From an uncultured Planctomycetota bacterium (GTDB taxonomy: Bacteria; Planctomycetota; UBA1135; GCA-002686595), in NCBI GenBank assembly GCA_903829565.1, contig CAIKQM010000517.1:1-5316 (forward strand): a stretch of DNA of 5,316 bases. Direction: 5' to 3'. Every line of letters begins with the position of its first letter. Within the stretch, counting starts at the first letter, position 1. The notes beneath the pieces are model-generated. The model did not search any database. It saw only the letters and a program-made list of their open reading frames with translations, and was not told where the DNA came from. The position numbers were made by a program, and so were the translations under genes. Shown one piece after another: positions 1 through 5,316 of this stretch.

Positions 1-2604
1 CCACTTGACGACGACATCATCGATGTTCCAGCCGCCCCAGTTCGTCGTGCCGTTCGAGCGCAAGCGCCAATCGATCTGCAAGTTCGGGTTGCCATCCGCG
101 AGCGAGGAGATGTCGATCACTTGCGAGGTCCACGAGGTGTCGGCGAAGTTCGTGGTCGGGTTGATGTAGACCTGCGTGCCATTGACCAAGACGCGCGCTT
201 GGTCGCTGCCCGAGGCTTGCACCGAGAGCCAACGCTTGAAGTACAGCTTGACGCCCGAGGCGTTGCTGGCGTTCATGACCGGCGTACGCAAGTACATGTG
301 CGCGTTCGCAGCATAGGCACCGTTGACGGTCGAGGTCGTCGTGCCGTTGCCCATGTCCGTGCCCCAGGCGTTGCTCGGGCTGTAGGCATTGGACGGATCC
401 GTCCAGCCATTACCCGTGTCGCCCGCCGGCGTCTCGCGCTGCCAGTCGTCCGCGAGGCTCGTCGTGTCACCGATCGAGCCGTGCGTCCAACCTTCATCGC
501 CCGCCGTGTCAAAGTTCCACGCACCGAGGATGCGCACAATGCCGATGTCAAAGTCCAACACACCCGCGTTCGGCGCACCCGTCGGGAACGCAGCCGTGGT
601 GTTGTTGCTGTCGGTGGCCGAGATGTAGTACTCGCAGGTCGCCGGGCTGATGATGCCGGGGATCTCTGCGCGCCACTGGATGCCCGACACGTTGGTCATC
701 GGCAGCGCGTTGTACGCACCCGAGCCCACGCGCCAGAAGACCGTCGCGCTAGCGAGGCTAGTTGCTTGGTTGGCCGAGATGTTCGCCGACACCGTGTAGG
801 GGCCAATTTGATTCTGCGTGTCCGGCAGGTTGGTCACATTGGCGTAGCTGATCGCGAACAACTGCACACCAGGGAAGCCTTGGTCACGGAAGCCGTTGTC
901 GATGTCGGCGTAGTGCGGCGTGCCGTTGTTGATGTTGCCATCATCGTCATCCAGCGTGAGCCACTGGGTCTCGATGATCGAGCGGATGGTGGTTTGGTTG
1001 TAGGCATTCATCCAGCCCATGAACAACGCGTTGGCGGTCAAGTCGCCGGCCGTGTTGCCGAGGCTAGTGTTGAGGCGGCTGCGGATCTTCCAAGCGGCGC
1101 CCATCCACACTTCGCCATCGGTGTGAACTTGGCCATAGCAACCGGGATTGGTGTCACCGCAGAACTGGCGCGTGTTGGTGCCGGTGCGGATGATGCCCCC
1201 AGTTGTCGAGAAGTTTGCACCTACAGTCGGCGTATCCTGGATGTACATCGCGTACACGTCGGCGTTGGCTTCGCCCGAGCCGTCGCCACCGTTGCCGGTG
1301 CCGTAGCGGTCATTCATCCAGTGACCGTGTTCGTGGTTGATGACCGTGCTGTAGGCCGTGTTGTTGCAACCACCACCCAGCGGGTAGTAGTTCGTCGAGC
1401 TGCCGTTGTAGAACGCGTTGCAGCTGCCCGCGACCATCACGTTCGCCGTGGCGACGAAATCCCCGGTCGTGTCGCTCGGGTTGGTGGCGCGGATGAAGTC
1501 ACGCAACACGTTGACTTGGCGGAAGGCGTTGGCCTGCGCCGTGATCGCCTCGGTCGGCGCCGGGTTCATAGCGACGACGTTGCCGGTGGGGCTGTTGAGC
1601 GTGGTGGTCAGCGAGTACGCGCCGCCTTGGGCGTTGATGACGTTGTTGAACGAGCCCACATAGGTGAAGGTCGCCGAAATGGGTGCGTTCACGCCGGGCA
1701 GAGTGAAGTTGCCGTTCGCGTCGGTGGTCGTGGTCACCGCACCCGCCGTCACGCGGGCGTACTTCATCGCGAATTGTTGCTCGGGGTTCGCGGCCGTGTC
1801 AGGGTTCAAGCCCGGGCTCGCGTTCGAGGTCACGGTGCCGGACACATCAAAGAAGTGGATGCTTTCCGTCGTGCGGTACGGCGTGCCTGTGCGCGCATCG
1901 ACGTAGACATTCTTGCCTTCGGGCGTGAGGCCTTCTTGTTCGGCCTGCACGTTGATCTTCCATGCCAAGCGCGCTTGACGCTCGCCGTCGACGAGGTGCT
2001 GGTCGATGACCAGCTCGGCAGCGTGCACATGCGTGGGCGCGCGGCCGGTCTCGGCGCCAAAGTACGCCACGGCTGCATCCGAGGCCGTCTCGGCGGCGAT
2101 CGCGGGGCTGGTGATCATGCCCGCGATGCGCGGTGCGCCCGTGGTGTGGATCGAGAGCACGCCGCCGTTCATGTTGAACAGGACGTTGGCCCAGCCGTTC
2201 TCAACCGGGACGCCGTTCACCGCTTGGCGGAAGCGCACCGTCATCTTGTCGGTGCTGCCGGTCAGGCCGAAGGGCAGGTGCAGGGCACGCACCAGCTGCA
2301 GCGTCGAGCCGTCCATGCCGTGCCAGGCTTCGGTCTCGCGCAGGACGTTCTGGGCCAGGCCGACGAACTCGAGGTCGTCCACCGGGCGGAAGGCGGCGAC
2401 CGTGCGGCCACCGGACAGCATCTCTAGCCAGCCGGTCTCCGCGCTGACATTCAAGCGCCAGTTGTCGCCGTGCTTGGCGCGCCACTGGGCCAAGAGTTCG
2501 TTGTGCGCCGGGAAGAGCGGTTGGGCTTCCGCCTGCTCTTGAGCGTACACGGCGGGGGCGGCGGTCAGGGCCGCGAGCAGTCCGAGGGAGAGGTAGTTGC
2601 GCAT
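1..2604 (-). CDS. Secreted multidomain zinc metalloprotease, fungalysin/thermolysin-like (C-terminus cut by window edge)
   Basis: The frame is open from ATG at 2604 to base 1 (868 codons, no stop), so the protein continues outside the window. Seen: a signal peptide at residues 1-21 (MRNYLSLGLL start, cleavage likely after AVYA); a propeptide-like part at about 95-250 with the FTP-type stretch TVRFRQAVNGVPVENGWANV at 122-141; a CnaB or carboxypeptidase-regulatory-like segment near 253-330; and a catalytic domain at about 355-580. That domain has H424-E425-H426-G427-H428, and E445 in GEANAD is the likely third zinc ligand, as in gluzincins. C395/C413 and C482/C489 may form disulfides. Asp-rich LDDDDGNINNGTPH (551-564) may bind calcium. 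An Ig-like part spans 600-675, and a jelly-roll or MAM-like part from 695 contains GGWNIDDVVV. The protein should be exported and cut other proteins; its substrate is unknown. No Shine-Dalgarno precedes the ATG, but the signal peptide supports this start. The exact MEROPS family (M36 or a relative) is inferred. Confidence 0.93.
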   Translation of the reverse strand, partial: MRNYLSLGLLAALTAAPAVYAQEQAEAQPLFPAHNELLAQWRAKHGDNWRLNVSAETGWLEMLSGGRTVAAFRPVDDLEFVGLAQNVLRETEAWHGMDGSTLQLVRALHLPFGLTGSTDKMTVRFRQAVNGVPVENGWANVLFNMNGGVLSIHTTGAPRIAGMITSPAIAAETASDAAVAYFGAETGRAPTHVHAAELVIDQHLVDGERQARLAWKINVQAEQEGLTPEGKNVYVDARTGTPYRTTESIHFFDVSGTVTSNASPGLNPDTAANPEQQFAMKYARVTAGAVTTTTDANGNFTLPGVNAPISATFTYVGSFNNVINAQGGAYSLTTTLNSPTGNVVAMNPAPTEAITAQANAFRQVNVLRDFIRATNPSDTTGDFVATANVMVAGSCNAFYNGSSTNYYPLGGGCNNTAYSTVINHEHGHWMNDRYGTGNGGDGSGEANADVYAMYIQDTPTVGANFSTTGGIIRTGTNTRQFCGDTNPGCYGQVHTDGEVWMGAAWKIRSRLNTSLGNTAGDLTANALFMGWMNAYNQTTIRSIIETQWLTLDDDDGNINNGTPHYADIDNGFRDQGFPGVQLFAISYANVTNLPDTQNQIGPYTVSANISANQATSLASATVFWRVGSGAYNALPMTNVSGIQWRAEIPGIISPATCEYYISATDSNNTTAAFPTGAPNAGVLDFDIGIVRILGAWNFDTAGDEGWTHGSIGDTTSLADDWQRETPAGDTGNGWTDPSNAYSPSNAWGTDMGNGTTTSTVNGAYAANAHMYLRTPVMNASNASGVKLYFKRWLSVQASGSDQARVLVNGTQVYINPTTNFADTSWTSQVIDISSLADGNPNLQIDWRLRSNGTTNWGGWNIDDVVVKW

Positions 2605-2821
2605 GGTGGAGGCCGGGTCCGGCCGTCGATTCAAGCTTGGTAGGGCTGTCTGACTGGAGGGTCAGGGCGGGACTGCGCGTCCCACCAACCATCTATAACT
2701 GCCTAGAGCGGTTTGCGGTTCCGTGAACTGTCCCCGAATTGGACCGATTCAGGCGAACTTCGCACCCTCCAGCCATTGCGGCCGGCCGGAGGGAGGGGCA
2801 GGATGCCCTGCGGAGGTCACC
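2605..2821. promoter_or_regulatory. Divergent intergenic region between the protease and the selenoprotein gene
   Basis: This 217-base gap must hold the promoters of both divergent genes. No clear -35/-10 pair is visible; TATAAC at 2694-2699 (plus strand) is only a weak -10 candidate. Seen directly are small inverted repeats: GGCCG/CGGCC at 2611-2624, directly upstream of the protease start where a Shine-Dalgarno would sit; CTGAC/GTCAG at 2650-2665; GGGAC/GTCCC at 2669-2683; and GCAGG/CCTGC at 2798-2811, just before the selenoprotein ribosome binding site. CTGGAGGGT (2654-2662) recurs inverted as ACCCTCCAG (2764-2772). Any of these could be an operator or leader hairpin, but short GC-rich repeats also arise by chance. 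Confidence 0.4.
2812..2816 (+). promoter_or_regulatory. Ribosome binding site (GGAGG) of the selenoprotein gene
   Basis: GGAGG lies five bases before the ATG at 2822. This near-perfect Shine-Dalgarno fixes the start of a frame that would otherwise look like a ten-codon peptide ending in TGA, so it supports a real gene here. Confidence 0.8.
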
Positions 2822-3040
2822 ATGAAGGTCCAGATCGAGTACTGCGCTCAGTGAAACTACCGTCCCCAGGCAGTCGGTCTGACTGCCGAGTTGAAGGAAG
2901 CCTACCCGTCTGTCGAGGTGGTGCTGGTTCCTTCTCGAGGTGGGGTGTTCGAGGTGACGGTCGAGGGGAGAAAGATCTTCTCGAAGAAGGAGCTGGGGAG
3001 GTTCCCCATGTATCAGGAAGTGCAGAAATTGCTGGGGTGA
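2822..3040 (+). CDS. SelW/Rdx-family selenoprotein with CxxU motif (in-frame TGA at 2852-2854 read as selenocysteine)
   Basis: With TGA codon 11 read as Sec, the frame gives 72 residues and ends at a second TGA (3038-3040). Residues 4-14 read QIEYCAQUNYR: C8-A9-Q10-U11 is the thioredoxin-like CxxU redox motif at the end of the first beta strand, as in SelW (mammalian YCGAU) and bacterial Rdx proteins (YCxQC). The family signatures GGVFEV (40-45), VEGRKIFSKK (47-56) and GRFP (59-62) follow in the right order and spacing. The length is slightly short of the usual 80-100 residues. There is no signal peptide, so it is probably a cytoplasmic thiol or selenol oxidoreductase; its substrate is unknown, as for much of the family. 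GGAGG sits five bases upstream and a bSECIS hairpin follows the UGA. The gene stands alone, divergent from the protease. A broken Cys-form gene is unlikely because TGA replaces exactly the redox residue and the rest is intact. Confidence 0.93.
2852..2887 (+). promoter_or_regulatory. Bacterial SECIS element (UGA codon plus downstream stem-loop)
   Basis: After the UGA at 2852-2854 the mRNA can fold GGCAGUC-GGUCU-GACUGCC: a perfect 7-bp stem (2869-2875 with 2881-2887) and a 5-base loop (2876-2880). The loop starts 21 bases after the UGA, inside the range known for bacterial SECIS elements. GGUCU is also found in the apical loop of the E. coli fdhF element, where the G and U contact SelB. The hairpin lies within the reading frame and encodes AVGLTA, so structure and protein sequence are both constrained. 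Pairing below the stem is poor (A2868 faces G2888); AAC 2855-2857 with GUU 2890-2892 is a possible lower closure. Confidence 0.88.
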
Positions 3041-3254
3041 ATGGATACTGGCCCAGATGAGTGTGCACGGGTCGAAAGGGTCGGTGGGCCGCTCGGCGCT
3101 GTGTTTCCCGCCGCAAACTGCTCCGCGGACGAGAGCGCTGCGCTCCAGGCCTTAGGGTGGTGTGGGCCGCTGTACACAAGGCGACCTAAGTTCGTATTCC
3201 GCAGGCCTGGCTAAGGAACGCGCATAGCCGCGTGCACACTGATCTGGACCAGTA
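3041..3254. other. Non-coding spacer between convergent genes
   Basis: No convincing gene is seen. A 57-codon frame starts directly after the selenoprotein stop (3041-3214), but its codon choice is mixed (TTA, GTA, AGG, CGA) and its product resembles nothing known. Small hairpins occur (GAGCG/CGCTC at 3133-3145; GATCTG/CAGTATC at 3241-3256) without a following T-run on either strand, so no intrinsic terminator can be called. Confidence 0.5.
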
Positions 3255-3395
3255 TCAAATCAGGGCGATGTAGGCCAAGAGCCCTGCCACCACCACCGCC
3301 AGCACCACCGCCACGACCATATTGGCCGAAGCCTGCGTCCGCGCCGGCATCACCGTGCGGGCTTCCGTCGCTGCCGTTTCCGAGGGGGGCGTCAC
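3255..3395 (-). CDS. Small single-helix membrane protein, unknown function
   Basis: This 46-residue frame starts with GTG at 3395 and ends with TGA at 3255-3257. The N-terminal 25 residues are polar and rich in Ala, Thr and Pro (TPPSETAATEARTVMPARTQ). One strongly hydrophobic segment, MVVAVVLAVVVAGLLAYIAL (residues 26-45), then reaches the very C-terminus, which suggests a tail-anchored inner-membrane peptide with its N-terminus in the cytoplasm. The start is chosen because GCAGGA lies five bases upstream; an internal ATG at codon 16 is the alternative. Third codon positions are strongly G/C, like the large genes. The frame is also open upstream as far as a TGA near 3479, but without an ATG, so a longer form with a rare start cannot be excluded. 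No family is recognised. The Gly-rich reading of the same bases in another frame is judged a shadow. Confidence 0.5.
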   Translation of the reverse strand: MTPPSETAATEARTVMPARTQASANMVVAVVLAVVVAGLLAYIALI

Positions 3396-3400
3396 CGTGG

Positions 3401-3406
3401 TCCTGC
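3401..3406 (-). promoter_or_regulatory. Ribosome binding site (GCAGGA) of the small membrane protein
   Basis: On the minus strand GCAGGA ends five bases before the GTG at 3395-3393. This good spacing is the main reason for preferring the GTG over the internal ATG. Confidence 0.45.
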
Positions 3407-3446
3407 TGTCTGTATAGAACCTGTACCACGATTCTTGGTTTCCTGC

Positions 3447-3451
3447 GGGGA
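3447..3451 (+). promoter_or_regulatory. Ribosome binding site (GGGGA) of the beta-strand-repeat protein
   Basis: GGGGA followed by five bases and ATG at 3457 decides between the three in-frame ATGs at 3457, 3463 and 3496. The 61-base gap between the divergent starts at 3395 and 3457 must also carry promoter elements; TATAGA at 3413-3418 (plus) is a weak -10 candidate with no clear -35. Confidence 0.55.
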
Positions 3452-3456
3452 AGTTG

Positions 3457-5316
3457 ATGAAGATGGCGTTGAATCGGCTTCAGATAGGACCTTCCATGGG
3501 ACTCGGACTCGCTGCCTTCACCTGCGCCCTCTCACTTTCGCTCCAAGATCCGAGCAATCCGCCGGACGGGACCTTCGGGTGGCTGCCGCCGCCGGTTCGG
3601 GACGTCGTTGTGGCCGATGCGGTGGTGCACCAAGACACCGAGGGCGGCTGCGCGCAGCAGCTGCAGGTGCTGGAAGGTGCGTCGGGTGGCGGGTTTGTGG
3701 CGGCGTGGCGCGATCTGCGCGATGGGTTGATGGGCATTTATGTGGCGCGCTTGGATGCCGAGCTGAAGCCGCTGGAGCCGGAGCGCCCCATGTATGCGCC
3801 GCATACGGCCCGGCGTTTGGACCCGAGCGCCTTCATCTATCCGGACGGCGGGGGGGCGATTGCATGGACCAGCGCGCATGGCGGTGGGTCGGCCCCGTGG
3901 CTGCGCGCGTTTGGCCCTGATGCCGCCTGGCAGTCGCCGATTGAGTTCTTGGTCGTCAACCCCGCCCAGACCCCGCCGGAGGACAGGCCCAAAGGGCTCG
4001 ACCGCCGCAAGCCGGTGGTGTTTCCGATCGACGCCGAGCACATGGGCTTGGTGTGGGTGTGGCAGGACCGCGTCCAGTACACCTTGCGCAACAAGCGTGC
4101 GGACCCGCTGACCGAGGTCCTCGACATCGGCAAGGATGCTGTCGACGCGAACCTTGCAGCCGCGGCGGCGCCGGATGGGACGCTGCTCGTCGCATGGCAC
4201 ACCAAGAACGGAGCGCGTGCCGTGCGCGGCGCCAAAGAGGGCGGGCGCTGGCAGACCATCGATCTGGGACCTGGTTTGGTGCGCAACGTGCGTGCCGCTC
4301 CGGGCGGCGGGTGGGCGCTGTTGGTGCAAGACAATGACTCGGTGCTGTTGCGGGTGTGCGATGAGCGCGGGCGCGTGCAGCACACGGCTCCGCTGGCGCG
4401 CGGTACAGCGCTGCAGCTGGTACGCGTGCAGGACATGTGGTGCGCGCTTGTCGATGCGCAACTGCCGCAGCGCGCGCCTGTGGAGCGCGGCCCCAGTGAA
4501 CGTGGACCAGGCCGCGGGCGTACTGGCGAGCGTCAAGGAATTTTGACACCTGCCGCGCCCCCTCAATACGCGCTGTACTTCGTTGCGCAAAGCGGCGAAC
4601 TGCTCGGTGAGCCCTATGCGCCGCTGCCCGCGACTGCCGTGCAAGCGAGCGCTGCACAGCTGGCGTCCAACGGCACGCGACTCATGTTCGGTTGGACTGA
4701 CTTGCGCGCTGGGCAGGCCGATATCTATGCACGCTTGATCGAGGTCACGCCCGAGCGCGCGTGCATCGCACGCGTCGAGCAGCGCTTGAACACCGATCAA
4801 GCCAGCAGTGACCAGCTGCACCCGATGGTGGGTTCGAATGGGCAAACCGCGTGGATTGCGTGGGGCGATCGGCGTGCAGGCGCCGGTGTGATCTACGTGC
4901 GCCGCGCCGAGACGAGTGGTCTAACTGGTGCTGAGGTGCGCCTCGGTGCAGGGCTTCCCGGTGCCGCGGATCGACCGCAGGCCGTGGTGCAGCCCGATGG
5001 TGGCGCGTGCATCACCTGGCGTCAGATTCACAATCGTCGGCAGGCCATCTATGCGCAGATCGTGCAGCCCGATGGCGCGCTCAAGGGAGCTCCTCCGAAA
5101 GTGGTGGAGCTTGGCGACGGCGACACGCTCTCACCGCCGAGTGCTGTGTTGTTGCGCGCCGGCGCGCGGGGCTCGAAGCCCAGCGGTTACGCGATCGCGT
5201 GGACGCAAGCACCCAAGGGTGGCGCGTGGGTGCGGCGCCTCGACCTAGACGGCGCGCCGCAAAGCGTGGCCAGCCGCATCAGCGAGGCCAATGACGAAGT
5301 GCAGGACCCTGCGATC
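3457..5316 (+). CDS. Exported protein of W-rich beta-strand repeats, probable beta-propeller (C-terminus cut by window edge)
   Basis: The frame is open from ATG 3457 to the last base (620 codons, no stop). Residues 1-29 look like a signal peptide: K2 and R7, then a hydrophobic run (GLGLAAFTCALSLSL). No lipobox is seen, so a lipoprotein is unlikely. The mature part repeats a unit of the form (V/I)AWxDxRxG....IYxxRxxxDG. Clear copies are AAWRDLRDGLMGIYVARLDA (82-101), FGWTDLRAGQADIYARLI (411-428) and IAWGDRRAGAGVIYVRRAE (467-485). Weaker ones lie near 134-152, 197-213, 242-258, 516-540 and 578-600. Such units usually form blades of a beta-propeller in secreted or cell-surface proteins; the fold is inferred and no catalytic motif is seen, so binding or adhesion is a guess. 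A charged low-complexity linker (336-369) breaks the repeats. Unlike true BNR repeats, SxDxGxxW boxes are absent. Confidence 0.9.
   Translation, partial: MKMALNRLQIGPSMGLGLAAFTCALSLSLQDPSNPPDGTFGWLPPPVRDVVVADAVVHQDTEGGCAQQLQVLEGASGGGFVAAWRDLRDGLMGIYVARLDAELKPLEPERPMYAPHTARRLDPSAFIYPDGGGAIAWTSAHGGGSAPWLRAFGPDAAWQSPIEFLVVNPAQTPPEDRPKGLDRRKPVVFPIDAEHMGLVWVWQDRVQYTLRNKRADPLTEVLDIGKDAVDANLAAAAAPDGTLLVAWHTKNGARAVRGAKEGGRWQTIDLGPGLVRNVRAAPGGGWALLVQDNDSVLLRVCDERGRVQHTAPLARGTALQLVRVQDMWCALVDAQLPQRAPVERGPSERGPGRGRTGERQGILTPAAPPQYALYFVAQSGELLGEPYAPLPATAVQASAAQLASNGTRLMFGWTDLRAGQADIYARLIEVTPERACIARVEQRLNTDQASSDQLHPMVGSNGQTAWIAWGDRRAGAGVIYVRRAETSGLTGAEVRLGAGLPGAADRPQAVVQPDGGACITWRQIHNRRQAIYAQIVQPDGALKGAPPKVVELGDGDTLSPPSAVLLRAGARGSKPSGYAIAWTQAPKGGAWVRRLDLDGAPQSVASRISEANDEVQDPAI
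3691..5256 (+). repeat. About eight degenerate W-rich protein repeats within the beta-propeller-like gene
   Basis: At protein level the units at residues 79-101, 134-152, 197-213, 242-258, 408-428, 464-485, 516-540 and 578-600 share a hydrophobic strand ending in W, a polar turn (often DLRxG or DRRAG), and in the best copies an IY-x-x-R strand. Copies 1, 5 and 6 are best kept; copies 2-4 have lost the turn. DNA identity between copies is low, which points to old duplications. Confidence 0.6.
4462..4563 (+). other. Low-complexity Arg/Gly/Pro/Glu linker with unusual codon use
   Basis: Residues 336-369 read as a charged linker (RGPSERGPGRGRTGERQG at 344-361) between repeat units. Third codon positions drop towards A/T (AGT, GAA, CGT, GGA, CCA, CGT, ACT, CGT, CAA, GGA, ATT). 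The +1 frame of the same bases has G/C-ending codons and reads like ordinary protein (APVNVDQAAGVLASVKEF) up to its TGA at 4544-4546. Confidence 0.45.

Noticed and set aside
121..2427. A 768-codon open frame on the plus strand
   Set aside because: It is antisense to the metalloprotease, rich in Arg, Val and His with no domain or signal peptide. Long stop-free antisense frames are usual opposite GC-rich genes.
2852..2854. TGA as a true stop, a pseudogene mutation, or a Trp codon
   Set aside because: The position is the redox residue of CxxU, the downstream frame is intact with family motifs, a SECIS hairpin follows, and TGA ends other genes here, which argues against Trp recoding.
2713..3179. 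Open frames 2713-3060 (plus) and 2817-3179 (minus) over the selenoprotein
   Set aside because: They appear only because the true frame is split by TGA. Their products match nothing, whereas the Sec reading gives a full SelW-like protein.
3041..3214. A 57-codon frame starting directly after the selenoprotein stop, as a coupled gene
   Set aside because: The TGA-ATG junction is suggestive, but the codon use is mixed, no proper Shine-Dalgarno is present, and the product shows no domain, signal peptide or membrane segment.
3239..3263. Nested inverted repeat after the small membrane gene as an intrinsic terminator
   Set aside because: The stem is weak and no T-run follows it on either strand.
3211..3429. 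A 72-codon Gly-rich frame on the minus strand (GRGGGAGGGGG)
   Set aside because: The Gly run is the out-of-frame reading of the Val-rich membrane helix codons (GTGGCGGTGGTG), whose own frame has a ribosome binding site and better composition.
3532..4845. A 437-codon open frame on the minus strand
   Set aside because: It lies opposite the repeat protein, which has a signal peptide, a ribosome binding site and clear repeats; the antisense product is Arg/His/Ala-rich without motifs.
1..5316. CRISPR array, tRNA, rRNA, insertion sequence or attachment site
   Set aside because: No regularly spaced direct repeats, no cloverleaf or rRNA-like stretch, no transposase and no terminal inverted repeats were seen on either strand.

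Overview
The window is about 60-65% GC by eye and its real genes favour G or C at the third codon position. It looks like a chromosomal piece of a free-living bacterium with many large secreted proteins. The multidomain metalloprotease and the beta-strand-repeat surface protein are styles common in Planctomycetota and also found in Myxococcota. The taxon is an inference and no marker gene is present. Both large genes run off the window, one at each end.

Layout. Bases 1-2604 (minus strand) hold the first 868 codons of an exported multidomain zinc metalloprotease related to the fungalysin/thermolysin group. It has a signal peptide, a propeptide, an HEHGH catalytic motif, Ig-like parts and a C-terminal jelly-roll-like part; its true C-terminus lies before base 1. 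A 217-base divergent intergenic region follows (2605-2821), with several small inverted repeats and a strong ribosome binding site at its right end. Bases 2822-3040 (plus strand) hold the most interesting gene: a 72-residue SelW/Rdx-family selenoprotein. An in-frame TGA forms the Sec of a C-A-Q-U redox motif, and a 7-bp hairpin with a GGUCU loop sits right behind it as a bacterial SECIS element. A normal gene caller would miss it. Bases 3041-3254 hold no convincing gene. Bases 3255-3395 (minus) hold a probable small single-helix membrane protein starting with GTG. Diverging from it, bases 3457-5316 (plus) hold the first 620 codons of an exported protein of repeated W-rich beta-strand units, probably a beta-propeller, which is open at the window end.

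How they relate. No operon is visible: neighbours are divergent or convergent, so each gene is probably transcribed alone. The two large genes encode exported proteins. The selenoprotein should be cytoplasmic and redox-active. It implies that the genome also carries selA, selB, selC and selD outside this window, and that SelB of this organism accepts a GGUCU-type loop.
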